From Roseibium sp. Sym1 (GTDB lineage Bacteria > Pseudomonadota > Alphaproteobacteria > Rhizobiales > Stappiaceae): DNA of 64,000 nt. A program made the position numbers and the translations under genes. Below, one piece after another: positions 8,021 through 16,570 of the stretch; the first letter of the stretch is position 1; each line of letters starts with the position of its first letter. Below the pieces are notes generated by a model. It saw only the letters and a program-made list of their open reading frames with translations, was not told the DNA's origin and made no database searches. Location of the stretch: positions 124,001-188,000 of the forward strand of contig NZ_CP114787.1 in the NCBI RefSeq assembly GCF_027359675.1. Direction: 5' to 3'.

Positions 8021-10026
8021 GCTTTACCCGCGTCCTGATCGCCAACCGCGGCGAGATCGCCCGCCGTATTCAGCGCGGGTGCCGCAAGCTGGGGTTGGAA
8101 AGCGTGGCTGTATTTTCAGAGGCCGACCGCGACGCGCCCTTCGTGCACGAGGCCGATCATGCCGTCTGCATCGGCGGGGCGGCCCCTTCGGAAAGCTATC
8201 TGAACGTCGGGGCCATTCTGGATGCCGCACGCGCGACCGGCGCGGGGGCGGTGCATCCGGGCTATGGCTTTCTGTCGGAAAACGCCGGTTTCGCGGCCGC
8301 GGTCGAGGCGGCGGGCCTTGTGTTCATCGGGCCGAAGCCCGATGCAATTGCCATGATGGGGTCGAAAATCGAGGCCAAGGCGGCTGCCGAGGACGCAGGC
8401 ATACCCGTGCTGCCCGGTTATCGCGGCGAAGATCAGTCCGACGCGCGCCTGCTGAAAGAGGCCGAGGCGCTTGGCACCCCCTTTCTGGTCAAGGCCAGCG
8501 CAGGCGGCGGCGGGCGCGGGATGCGGCTTGTCACCGATCTGGACGAGGCACCCGAGGCGATTGCATCCGCCCGGGCCGAAGCCCAGGGGGCCTTTGGCGA
8601 TCCGGCGGTGTTCCTTGAACGCTATGCGCCCCGCGCCCGCCACGTCGAGGTGCAGGTGCTGGGCGATACTCACGGCACCGCGCTGCATCTGGGCGACCGC
8701 GACTGTTCGCTTCAGCGCAACCACCAGAAGCTGATCGAAGAGGCCCCCGCCGCAGATCTGCCCGAGGCTTTGCGCGATGACATGCGGGCGGCGGCTGTGC
8801 GGCTGGCGCAGGCGATCGGCTATCGCTCGGCCGGGACGGTGGAATACCTCTTTGATCCGGCCCGTGGCGAATATTACTTTCTTGAAATGAACACCCGCTT
8901 GCAGGTCGAACACCCTGTGACCGAGGCGATCACCGGCATCGACCTGGTTGAATGGCAGTTGCGCATCGCGCGGGGCGAGCCACTGACACTGGCGCAATCG
9001 GATGTGCAATTCGACGGGCACGCCATTGAAATCCGCATCGCCGCCGAAAACCCGGCCGAGAGCTTCCGCCCCGAAACGGGCCGGATCACCCTCTGGGCTC
9101 CGCCCGCCGGCGTGCGGCTGGATACAGGGGTCGAAGCAGGCTCGGTCGTCAGCCACCATTACGATTCGATGATTGCCAAGCTGATCGTCCATGCGCCGGA
9201 CCGGGCCGGGGCGATCCGCCGGGCGGTTGCCGCGATGGATGACTTTGCCGTCGGTGGCGTCGGTCTGAACCTGGCCTATCAACGTGCCCTGCTGCTGCAT
9301 CCGGATTTTCAGACGTTCCGGCACCACACATCGGGCCTGCCCGAGATGTTCCTCGATGGCTGGACGCACCCGACCCCCGATCCCCGGGACTCGGCCTTCG
9401 CCGCGATTGCGCTACACCTGCATCTCGCGCCAGCGGCGGCGGGCGCGTCGCCCTGGGAAAGCCTTGGGTCATGGCGGCTCACGGCCCCTGGCGGACGGCC
9501 CGGTGCGGCATCCTATTGGGATACGACCAATGACGACCCGATCCGCGTGACCGGCTCCGGAACAATATTCGCCGCCGTGCCGCCAGGCGGCCAGACCGTC
9601 ACGGTCGAAACCGCCGCCCTGACCGGGGACCGTCTGAGCGGACGCATCGACGGTGTTCCATTTGCGCGCATCGCCCATGTCGAACGTGCCCGCGATCATT
9701 GGCGGGTGCACCTGCAAACCTCTGCCGGAATGGCAGCGGCAGACCTGCGCACGCTGGAGGATCAGCATCTGCAACGCGCCACGGGTGGATCTGGCGGCGC
9801 TGACCTGCTGTCGGCGCCCATGCCGGGTGCTGTTGCCGAGGTGCGCGTCGCGCCCGGCGACCGCGTCGAAGCCGGTGACACGCTGGTGGTGCTGGAAGCC
9901 ATGAAGCTCTTGCAAAGCCTGCCCGCGCCGGTCGCGGGCGTGGTGACGGAAATCTATTGTGCACCCGGCGACACGGTTGCCGGGCACGCCCCACTTATCA
10001 AACTCGATCCGGAGGAAAACACATGA
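8017..10026 (+). CDS. Acyl-CoA carboxylase alpha subunit (biotin carboxylase plus BCCP)
   Basis: Biotin-dependent subunit of 669 residues. The N-terminal biotin carboxylase begins FTRVLIANRGEIARR and carries the ATP-grasp glycine loop KASAGGGGRGMR and the FLEMNTRLQVEHPVTE motif. A middle domain links to a C-terminal biotinyl domain whose EAMKLL motif gives the biotinylated lysine at about residue 630. It charges biotin with bicarbonate and ATP for the beta subunit at 5617-7215. The start at 8017 gives a 4-bp ATGA overlap with the hydratase; an in-frame ATG at 8005 is possible. The protein depends on biotin supply, which makes the BioY remnant nearby notable. Confidence 0.92.
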   Translation: MSFTRVLIANRGEIARRIQRGCRKLGLESVAVFSEADRDAPFVHEADHAVCIGGAAPSESYLNVGAILDAARATGAGAVHPGYGFLSENAGFAAAVEAAGLVFIGPKPDAIAMMGSKIEAKAAAEDAGIPVLPGYRGEDQSDARLLKEAEALGTPFLVKASAGGGGRGMRLVTDLDEAPEAIASARAEAQGAFGDPAVFLERYAPRARHVEVQVLGDTHGTALHLGDRDCSLQRNHQKLIEEAPAADLPEALRDDMRAAAVRLAQAIGYRSAGTVEYLFDPARGEYYFLEMNTRLQVEHPVTEAITGIDLVEWQLRIARGEPLTLAQSDVQFDGHAIEIRIAAENPAESFRPETGRITLWAPPAGVRLDTGVEAGSVVSHHYDSMIAKLIVHAPDRAGAIRRAVAAMDDFAVGGVGLNLAYQRALLLHPDFQTFRHHTSGLPEMFLDGWTHPTPDPRDSAFAAIALHLHLAPAAAGASPWESLGSWRLTAPGGRPGAASYWDTTNDDPIRVTGSGTIFAAVPPGGQTVTVETAALTGDRLSGRIDGVPFARIAHVERARDHWRVHLQTSAGMAAADLRTLEDQHLQRATGGSGGADLLSAPMPGAVAEVRVAPGDRVEAGDTLVVLEAMKLLQSLPAPVAGVVTEIYCAPGDTVAGHAPLIKLDPEENT

Positions 10027-11189
10027 CCAGACAAGACAACATCACCGCGGCCACCGGCCCGTTCAACGAAGAACTCAACATGATCCGCGACCAGCTGCGC
10101 CGCTTCATCGAAACCGAGGTGACAGCCAAGGCCGAGCCCTGGGAAGAGGACGGCATGGTGCCCCGCGACGTGCTGCGCCGGATGGGTGATCTGGGCGTGC
10201 TGGGCATGCGCTATGACGAACAATATGGCGGCGCGGGGCTGGACGTGATGTCCAGCGTGGTTCTGGCCGAAGAGGTGGGGCGGTCTACCTTCGGTGGCTT
10301 CTCGGCCACGGTTCTGGTGCATACCGACATGGCCTCGCCGCATCTGGAAAACGCGGGCACCCCGGAACAAAAGGCGCGCTGGATGCCGTCGATCACCTCG
10401 GGCGAAAAGATCACCGCCGTCGCCGTGACCGAACCGGGTGCCGGGTCGGACGTGGCGGGCATGCGTACCCGCGCGGTTCAGGACGGGTCGGACTGGGTGC
10501 TGAATGGCACCAAGATGTTCATCACCAACGGCGTACATGGCGACCTCTACTTTGTCGGCGCCAAGACCGATCCCGATGCCAAGGGGTCGCGCGGGATCAC
10601 CATGTTCGCGGTCGAAAAGGGCTCGCCGGGCTTTTTGGTCGGCCGGGCGCTGAACAAGACCGGCTGGCTGTGCTCGGACACGGCCGAACTGATCTTCGAG
10701 GATGTCCGCATCCCCGCCGAGAACGTGTTGGGTGAGGTCAACAAAGGCTTCTATTCAGTGATGAAGAACTTCCAAAACGAACGGATCGTGCTGGGTGCGA
10801 TGGCCTGTGCCGAAGCGCAAACCGCGCTGGACATGACCGTGGATTACGTCAAGCAGCGCAAGGCCTTTGGCGGCGTTCTGTGGGACAAGCAGGCCGTGCG
10901 CCAGCGGCTGGCCGACTGTCAGACGCGGATCGCGGCAGGACGTCAGCTGGTTTATCACGCCGCCGGTCTGGATGCCGCAGGTCGTGACTGCGTGAAAGAG
11001 GTCTCGATGGTCAAAGCCTATTGCGGCGAACTGGTGAACAGCGTGCTTTATGACTGCGTCCAGTTTCACGGCGGCATGGGTTATATGCGCGAAACACCGG
11101 TGGAACGCATGTCACGCGATGCCCGTGTGCAGGCCATCGGCGGCGGGGCGAGCGAAGTCATGTTGGAAGAAGTCGCCAAGCGGATGTGA
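10023..11189 (+). CDS. Acyl-CoA dehydrogenase
   Basis: FAD enzyme of 388 residues that makes an alpha-beta double bond in an acyl-CoA and passes electrons to ETF. Family landmarks are GVLGMRYDEQYGGAGLD near the N terminus, VAVTEPGAGSDVAGM for FAD and substrate, VDYVKQRKAFGG, and VQFHGGMGYMRETPVER near the end. The start is the ATG at 10023 behind a GGAGG site, overlapping the stop of the alpha subunit gene. In Liu/Atu-type pathways the dehydrogenase supplies the enoyl-CoA that the carboxylase uses, which is its likely job here. Last gene of the tetR operon; the IS end starts 53 bp downstream. Confidence 0.9.
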   Translation: MTRQDNITAATGPFNEELNMIRDQLRRFIETEVTAKAEPWEEDGMVPRDVLRRMGDLGVLGMRYDEQYGGAGLDVMSSVVLAEEVGRSTFGGFSATVLVHTDMASPHLENAGTPEQKARWMPSITSGEKITAVAVTEPGAGSDVAGMRTRAVQDGSDWVLNGTKMFITNGVHGDLYFVGAKTDPDAKGSRGITMFAVEKGSPGFLVGRALNKTGWLCSDTAELIFEDVRIPAENVLGEVNKGFYSVMKNFQNERIVLGAMACAEAQTALDMTVDYVKQRKAFGGVLWDKQAVRQRLADCQTRIAAGRQLVYHAAGLDAAGRDCVKEVSMVKAYCGELVNSVLYDCVQFHGGMGYMRETPVERMSRDARVQAIGGGASEVMLEEVAKRM

Positions 11190-11242
11190 ATGTACGCGCT
11201 ATAGTTATGGGAAACTATTGAAAGGAAGAACGGCATGCTTAT

Positions 11243-11427
11243 TGAGCTACTCCCCAACCTTTGGACAGTTTTCGAGGTGATTTAAGCTACTCTTTGCCCC
11301 TGCTGGTCGGTTTCGGTTTGGGTGAAGTAGACCACGGCGGGCGGCTGTCCGCCATGGGCAGCATGAGGCCGCTGGTAATTGTAGAAGGCGATCCATTTCG
11401 CGACGCCGGCTTTGGCCTGCGATCCGG
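11243..11427 (-). repeat. 185-bp IS right end, copy 2 (inverted repeat)
   Basis: Reverse-complement copy of 2349-2533, covering the last 48 or so codons of the IS3-family transposase and the terminal repeat that begins TGAGCTACTCCCC. No other part of the IS is present here: homology stops abruptly at 11427, where a bioY-like frame begins. The copy is therefore a truncated remnant. Confidence 0.92.
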
Positions 11428-11779
11428 GCTTCCGGTGTTCGCGGGTACGCCGCCTGCCGTCGCCGGTCCAGCCTATCTTCTTGGGCCAACTGGCGGCTAT
11501 CTGATTGGGTTCTTGCTTTGCGCAGTTGTATCCGGCTTCGTTGCGAAGAGATTGAGAGGGACTCGACCTGTGTTCGGCGCCTTTCTGGCTGTCTTTTCGG
11601 GTTCGATTGCTATTTACATGCCGGGACTTGCCTGGCTGGGAAGCATCCTCGGTTATGATGAAAAGCTGCTCGCCGCCGGCCTGTATCCGTTCGTATCCGG
11701 GGATGTGACAAAAGCCGCGATTGCCTGCGTCTTGTTCATGATATTCCGCGATTCTCATGTGTTGCGGAGGATTAGGTAG
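11427..11779 (+). pseudogene. bioY: BioY biotin transporter, C-terminal remnant
   Basis: About 117 codons homologous to the C-terminal half of BioY, the membrane S-component of ECF biotin importers. AYLLGPTGGYLIGFLLCAVVSGFVAKRL is characteristic of the family, followed by further hydrophobic helices and a C-terminal KAAIACVLFMIF helix. The N-terminal half has been replaced by the IS fragment. An ORF can be opened from a TTG inside the IS (11261), but its first 55 residues are antisense transposase sequence, so a working transporter is unlikely. It sits beside a biotin-dependent carboxylase operon, which suggests that bioY once belonged to that neighbourhood. Confidence 0.82.
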
Positions 11780-12328
11780 TTATCTGATTGGCGAGTTGCA
11801 CAAAGGTCAGTTTCTGTCTGATTGCCAAACTCACTTACGCGCGATAACCAAGATGAGATGAGGCGTCTGTTCATATCGGTAGCTGCAGCGGCTGTGTAAC
11901 GAAGGGTCGGCGTGCCCCAACTCTGGTTCAAACCGCCGCAGCGCCTTTTCTTGGAACTGTAACCGCGGCCGATCCGACCTATTGATGATCTGAATGGATT
12001 GGAGAATCGTCTTCGAGCGGAGTTGTCACCCAACAGATCGTCGGACGAGCTTTTTAGCCTTGCCGACACGACATTTCCGTCGAGCCGCACGTCTTCATAC
12101 GCCCTTAAATATCCTCGAAGCGGAAACATCGCTCTGCCGAAACGAAGCCAAGAGGTCGTGCCATTGCACCCAACGGGAGATCACAGCGGCAGTCTGAGTC
12201 TTGCATGGTGGCTACCTTGATCTGAATGCCCACCGGAACCGCGCGGCAGGGCGGCTGGCAGGCTATTTGAGGCGCAACGGGCGATTGTGTCACGAATTTT
12301 TCGCGTTCGGCTGGATGATGACTTGAGA
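11780..12328. other. Gene-free stretch
   Basis: About 550 bp between the bioY remnant and the next operator. Short frames exist on both strands (for example minus 11755-12129), but none shows a recognisable family, a ribosome site or a normal composition. I read it as decayed or non-coding DNA left by the IS-associated rearrangement. Confidence 0.5.
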
Positions 12329-12346
12329 TTCAAACAGATGTTAGAA
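12329..12346. promoter_or_regulatory. TetR-type operator dyad, site 4
   Basis: TTCAAACAGATGTTAGAA, one mismatch from perfect symmetry in the half-sites. It lies 41 bp before the CoA-transferase start codon at 12387. Confidence 0.65.
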
Positions 12347-12386
12347 TAAGGTGATTGGAAGCTGCCTCGAGCGAAAGGTCGGAATA

Positions 12387-13601
12387 ATGGTAGGGCCACT
12401 GGAGAACCTCCGCATCGTTGAACTCGGGCATGTTATCGCCGGACCGCTTGCCGCTTCTCTGCTTTCCGACTTTGGAGCGAAGGTCGTCAAGGTGGAGACG
12501 CCGGGACGTCCGGACATGATGCGTGACCTGGGCCCCGTGGCGATCGATGGCGTGGGGGTGTGGTGGAAGACACTTGCTCGCAACAAGCAAATCCTTGGTC
12601 TCGACTGGAAAAGCGAAGAGGGGCTGAAGGTACTCCGCAAGCTTGTGGAATGCTCGGATGTCCTGGTCGAAAACTTCCGGCCTGGCGTTTTGGAGCGCGC
12701 CGGGATCGGGCCCGAGGTGCTGCACGGTTGGAATCCCGATCTTGTGATCCTTAGAGTGTCCGGATACGGCCAGGATGGCCCGATGCGCGATACGCCTGCA
12801 TTCGGGCGCGCGGCGGAGGCGATGAGCGGCCTGGCGCATCTGACCGGCTTTGCCGATGGTTCGCCGATGCACCCGGGGTTTCCTGCTGCTGACAGCACGA
12901 CAGGGTTGATGGGGGCGCTTGGGCTGATGATAGCGCTATATGCGCGGGAACGCGGTGTGGTGCGCGGTCAGGTCGTTGATCTGGCCGTTTTCGAGGCGCT
13001 TTTGCGACTGATCGATTATCATGTCCCCGCGGCGACGGGTGCCGGCATCGCGCCGATCCGCAATGGATTGCGACAGCCAATGGATTTTGCGCCAGGCGGA
13101 ATGTTCCGCACGCGCGACGGAATATGGGTCACTGTTTCGGCTGGCAGTGCAGAAACAGCGCGGCGTCTCCTGCGCGCGGTTGGCGGCGATTCCTTGGCCG
13201 ATGATCCGAGATTTGCGAGCCTGCACAGCATGTCAAAACACATGACGGAGGTGTTTGACACGCTGAACGCCTACATCACGGCACGTGATTTCTCTGAGGT
13301 TCAAGTGGAGTTCGAACGTCACGATGCGGTGGCAGCTCCCGTTTTGTCGGTCGAGCAGATAATCGACCATCCGCAGATTAGCCATCGGGGCGATATAGCC
13401 TCGGTAGAAGGCGACCCGACACATGTTGTCGGTCCGGTCCCGCATTTCAGCATTACACCAGGTGTCTTGCGCTGGCTCGGCCGCCCGAGAGGGGCGGATA
13501 CCGCCTCCGTGCTGGAGGCGCTTGGTTATGATGACGTACAAATCGCAGATCTGGCGAGGACAGGATGTATTGAGACCGCTCTTGAGGAGGAACGGACATG
13601 A
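12387..13601 (+). CDS. Family III CoA-transferase (CaiB/BaiF)
   Basis: CoA-transferase of 404 residues. The N-terminal signature LRIVELGHVIAGPLAASLLSDFGAKVVKVE, followed by VLVENFRPGVLERAGIG and VSGYGQDGPM, is typical of the family. It would activate a free carboxylic acid by moving CoA from a donor thioester. The start is placed at ATG 12387 (AAGGTCGGA upstream); GTG at 12351 would put the start next to the operator. It overlaps the following acyl-CoA dehydrogenase by 4 bp, giving a two-gene activation and oxidation unit controlled by operator site 4. Donor and acceptor acids are unknown. Confidence 0.85.
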   Translation: MVGPLENLRIVELGHVIAGPLAASLLSDFGAKVVKVETPGRPDMMRDLGPVAIDGVGVWWKTLARNKQILGLDWKSEEGLKVLRKLVECSDVLVENFRPGVLERAGIGPEVLHGWNPDLVILRVSGYGQDGPMRDTPAFGRAAEAMSGLAHLTGFADGSPMHPGFPAADSTTGLMGALGLMIALYARERGVVRGQVVDLAVFEALLRLIDYHVPAATGAGIAPIRNGLRQPMDFAPGGMFRTRDGIWVTVSAGSAETARRLLRAVGGDSLADDPRFASLHSMSKHMTEVFDTLNAYITARDFSEVQVEFERHDAVAAPVLSVEQIIDHPQISHRGDIASVEGDPTHVVGPVPHFSITPGVLRWLGRPRGADTASVLEALGYDDVQIADLARTGCIETALEEERT

Positions 13602-14764
13602 CATTCAGGATGTCTGAGCAACAGAGCGAAATCCGCGAAAGTATTCTGCGGATTTGCGCGCGTTTCGACGACGAGTACTGGCTTGAACGGGATAGCAAGG
13701 GAGGCTTTCCGCACGATTTGCACCTGGCCATGGCGCAAGGTGGTTGGCTGGGGATCGCGATGCCCGAGGCGGTCGGCGGCGCGGGATTGGGGATCACAGA
13801 TGCGACGATCATGATGCAGGCGATCGCAGAATCGGGCGGCGGCGCCAGCGCCGCTTCTGCCATCCACATGAACATTTTCGGGCTCAATCCGGTCGTGAAA
13901 TTCGGAACGGCTGAGCAGAAAGCACGTATGCTGAAGCCCCTGATCGAAGGACGGGAGAAGGCGTGTTTTGCGGTAACCGAACCGACTACGGGCCTCGACA
14001 CCACCAAGCTCAGGACCATGGCGGTGAAAAAGGGGGATCACTATGTGGTGCATGGTCAAAAGGTATGGATCTCGACCGCACAGGTTGCCGACAAAATGTT
14101 AATTCTAGCGCGGACAACGCGGCTCGAGGATGTTGAGAAGCCAACCGAGGGACTGAGCCTGTTCTATACAGATCTCGACCGAAATTTCGTCGATGTCCGC
14201 GAGATCGAAAAGATGGGTCGAAAGGCTGTCGATTCGAACGAAGTCTTCATCGATGGGTTACCGATTCCGGCTGAGGACCTGATCGGGGAGGAGGGCAAAG
14301 GCTTTAGGCAAATTTTGCACGGGTTGAATCCCGAACGCATCCTAGTGGCCGGCGAATGCATTGGTATTGCGCGCAACGCACTGGCGCGCGCGGCGCATTA
14401 TGCAACCGAACGTGTGATATTTGACCGCCCGATCGGCCAAAATCAGGGTGTTCAGCATCCGCTCTCCAAAGCCTGGGCGCGGGTGGAATCTGCCAATCTC
14501 ATGGTGATGCACGCTGCTGCTCTTTACGATGCGGGAGAACCCTGCGGCGTCGAGGCGAACGCTGCCAAGCTTTTGGCCGCCGACGCCGCGGTCGAGGCGA
14601 CCGAAGCCGCGCAAATTACATTTGGCGGATTCGGATACGCCAAGGAATATCACGTTGAGCGGTTAGTGCGGGAGGCTCTGCTTTTCCGCATCGTACCGGT
14701 GACACCGCAGATGCTTTTGTCGTTCATAGCAGAAAAAGCCCTTGGACTTCCAAAGTCTTACTGA
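13598..14764 (+). CDS. Acyl-CoA dehydrogenase
   Basis: FAD-dependent dehydrogenase of 388 residues. It shows GWLGIAMPEAVGGAGLG, CFAVTEPTTGLDTTKL (the FAD-binding segment, with TTGLDT where most relatives have GAGSD), VHGQKVWIS and ITFGGFGYAKEYHVERLVRE. The TTGLDT variant is known in a broad FadE-like group acting on branched or cyclic acyl-CoAs. It is translationally coupled to the CoA-transferase by an ATGA overlap, so the acid activated upstream is probably its substrate. Confidence 0.87.
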   Translation: MTFRMSEQQSEIRESILRICARFDDEYWLERDSKGGFPHDLHLAMAQGGWLGIAMPEAVGGAGLGITDATIMMQAIAESGGGASAASAIHMNIFGLNPVVKFGTAEQKARMLKPLIEGREKACFAVTEPTTGLDTTKLRTMAVKKGDHYVVHGQKVWISTAQVADKMLILARTTRLEDVEKPTEGLSLFYTDLDRNFVDVREIEKMGRKAVDSNEVFIDGLPIPAEDLIGEEGKGFRQILHGLNPERILVAGECIGIARNALARAAHYATERVIFDRPIGQNQGVQHPLSKAWARVESANLMVMHAAALYDAGEPCGVEANAAKLLAADAAVEATEAAQITFGGFGYAKEYHVERLVREALLFRIVPVTPQMLLSFIAEKALGLPKSY

Positions 14765-14802
14765 TCGGGGATAACGGGCGGGGGCTGTTGGGAAAAGTTG
14801 TC

Positions 14803-14831
14803 TTGATCAATTTTCTAACAGGAGTTAGATT
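14803..14831 (+). promoter_or_regulatory. Promoter with TetR-type operator, site 5
   Basis: TTGATC (14803-14808), a 17-bp spacer and TAGATT (14826-14831) form a plausible promoter. The dyad TTCTAACAGGAGTTAGAT at 14813-14830 fills the spacer and the -10, so binding would exclude polymerase. It precedes the SDR and the importer operon. Confidence 0.62.
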
Positions 14832-14871
14832 ATTGGCAACTACCCCTAAATGGGGAATGGGAGGAGGCGTC

Positions 14872-15726
14872 ATGAGTAAGGCGCAGTTCGGGTCTTCGAG
14901 GGAGGACCTGTCAAACCGTACAACCGTTTACGCAAGCGGTTTGTTCACCGGCAAAACCGTTGTGGTGACCGGGGCTGGAGGCGGATTGGGGCTGGCAATT
15001 GCGACCCTGTTCGCGAGGCTTGGAGCCAATCTGGCGATCAATGGACGCAACGAAGAGAAACTGGCTTTGGCCAAGGAGTTCCTTGAAAGTTTCGGGGGCG
15101 AAGTTTTCGCTGTGCCTATGACCATCCGGGAGCCTGAGCAGGTCGAAGATTTTGTCGCCAAGGCGAACCAGGAATTCGGGGCGATTGACGTTTTGGTGAA
15201 CAATGCGGGGGGGCAGTTTCCACAGGCCGCGCTGGATTTTTCCCCGAAGGGCTGGAACGCTGTCATTGACACCAATCTGAACGGAACCTGGTGGATGATG
15301 CAATCCACGGCGCGCCACTGGGTTGCCAACAATCAATCGGGCTGCATCGTCAACATCGTGGCCGATATCTGGCGAGGTATGCCCGGCATCGCTCATACCT
15401 GTGCGGCCCGGGCGGGGGTAATTTACCTGTCAAAGTCGGTTGCGGTGGAGTGGGCCCCGCATGATATCCGAGTGAACTGCGTAGCACCGGGTTGCTGCGA
15501 AAGTAACGGTTTCGGGAACTACCCTCCGGAGGGTTCTGCGACCTTTCAGGACTCCAATCCGATGCGGCACGCCGGGGACGAATGGGACGTCGCAGAAGGC
15601 GTTGTCTATATGGCGGCCAGTTCAGGGAAATTTGTAACCGGTGAAGTTCTGAACATCGACGGTGGACAGCAATTGTGGGGGGATCCATGGCCAACGGGGC
15701 GACCGGACTACTTCCAGATTACCTGA
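14872..15726 (+). CDS. Atypical SDR, PECR/dienoyl-CoA reductase-like
   Basis: Short-chain dehydrogenase relative of 284 residues with a good nucleotide motif (TGAGGGLG) and NNAGG. The usual catalytic YxxxK is missing: the aligned residues read TCAAR in AHTCAARAGVIYLSKS. Peroxisomal trans-2-enoyl-CoA reductase has a comparable SGAAR sequence and uses a displaced Tyr. A displaced Tyr could also serve here, but it is one residue off (AGVIYLSK), so catalysis is uncertain. ATG 14872 follows GGAGGAGG and is preferred to an upstream start. First gene of the importer operon. A reductase of unsaturated acyl-CoA is the best guess. Confidence 0.75.
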   Translation: MSKAQFGSSREDLSNRTTVYASGLFTGKTVVVTGAGGGLGLAIATLFARLGANLAINGRNEEKLALAKEFLESFGGEVFAVPMTIREPEQVEDFVAKANQEFGAIDVLVNNAGGQFPQAALDFSPKGWNAVIDTNLNGTWWMMQSTARHWVANNQSGCIVNIVADIWRGMPGIAHTCAARAGVIYLSKSVAVEWAPHDIRVNCVAPGCCESNGFGNYPPEGSATFQDSNPMRHAGDEWDVAEGVVYMAASSGKFVTGEVLNIDGGQQLWGDPWPTGRPDYFQIT

Positions 15727-15763
15727 TGATGGCCGTGAACCTTAGGGGGGCAATGAGATCCAG

Positions 15764-16570
15764 ATGACGACGAAGATTAAAACAGCAATCGGTGTCGATG
15801 ATGGGGCGATACTGGAGTGCAGCGGGATCGAACGACGGTTCGCCGGCATCGTCGCTGTCACCGGTGTGGACCTCGTTATTAGGCAAGGGGAAATCTTTGG
15901 ACTTGTCGGTCCGAATGGCAGCGGAAAGACAACATTAACGAACGCAATTACCGGATTTTACCCGCCAAACGAGGGCAAGGTCCGGCTGGCGGGAAAAGAC
16001 ATCACGGGCACAGCGCCTCACAAGGTTGCCAAGCTGGGGGTCGCCCGGACGTTCCAGAATCTTGCCCTGTTCAACGGGATGAGCGTTCTGGACAACATCC
16101 TGCTCGGGCGGCACATCCACATGAGCCCAGGCGTTTTGCGCACGGCTCTTTATTGGTGGGCAGCACAGCGTGAAGAAATCGAGAACCGTAGAATCGTCGA
16201 GGAGGTGATCGAGTTTCTACAACTCGAGAGCATCCGGCATGAGTTGGTCGATGGCCTTCCGATCGGGTTGAAAAAACGGGTCGAGCTGGCGCGGGCATTG
16301 GTGGCCGAGCCACAGATGCTGATTCTCGACGAACCGATGGCCGGCATGAACCAGGAAGAGAAAGGGTATATGTCCCGTTTCATTCTGGATGCCCGTGCCG
16401 AACGCGGCGTCAGCGTTCTTCTGATCGAACACCATATGGATGTCATTACCGGCATTTGTGATCGGATGCTGGCCCTGAATTACGGTGAAATGATCGCCAG
16501 CGGCATCCCCAAGGAGGTTGTGAAGGACCCGCGGGTCATCGAGGCATATATCGGAGGGTCGCATGACTGA
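15764..16570 (+). CDS. Branched-chain-type ABC importer ATPase (LivG-like)
   Basis: ATP-binding subunit of 268 residues. Walker A is GPNGSGKT (about residue 49), Walker B is MLILDEP, and the switch His lies in LLIEHHMDV. The ABC signature is the degenerate LPIGLKKRVELARAL rather than LSGGQ. The insertion ARTFQNLALFNGMSVLDNILLGRH is characteristic of LivG. It overlaps the acyl-CoA synthetase gene by 8 bp. Together with two permeases, LivF and two binding proteins it forms a complete HAAT-family importer, probably for the acid degraded here rather than for amino acids. Confidence 0.88.
   Translation: MTTKIKTAIGVDDGAILECSGIERRFAGIVAVTGVDLVIRQGEIFGLVGPNGSGKTTLTNAITGFYPPNEGKVRLAGKDITGTAPHKVAKLGVARTFQNLALFNGMSVLDNILLGRHIHMSPGVLRTALYWWAAQREEIENRRIVEEVIEFLQLESIRHELVDGLPIGLKKRVELARALVAEPQMLILDEPMAGMNQEEKGYMSRFILDARAERGVSVLLIEHHMDVITGICDRMLALNYGEMIASGIPKEVVKDPRVIEAYIGGSHD

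Noticed and set aside
5617..10026. Firm naming of the carboxylase as geranyl-CoA carboxylase (atuC/atuF)
   Set aside because: The beta subunit motif VFPDARHFG looks like methylcrotonoyl-CoA carboxylase, and no lyase gene is present to settle the pathway; left as carboxylase type.
11755..12129. Possible small gene on the minus strand between the bioY remnant and the CoA-transferase gene
   Set aside because: No family, no ribosome site, Arg/Ser-rich composition; left as a gene-free stretch.
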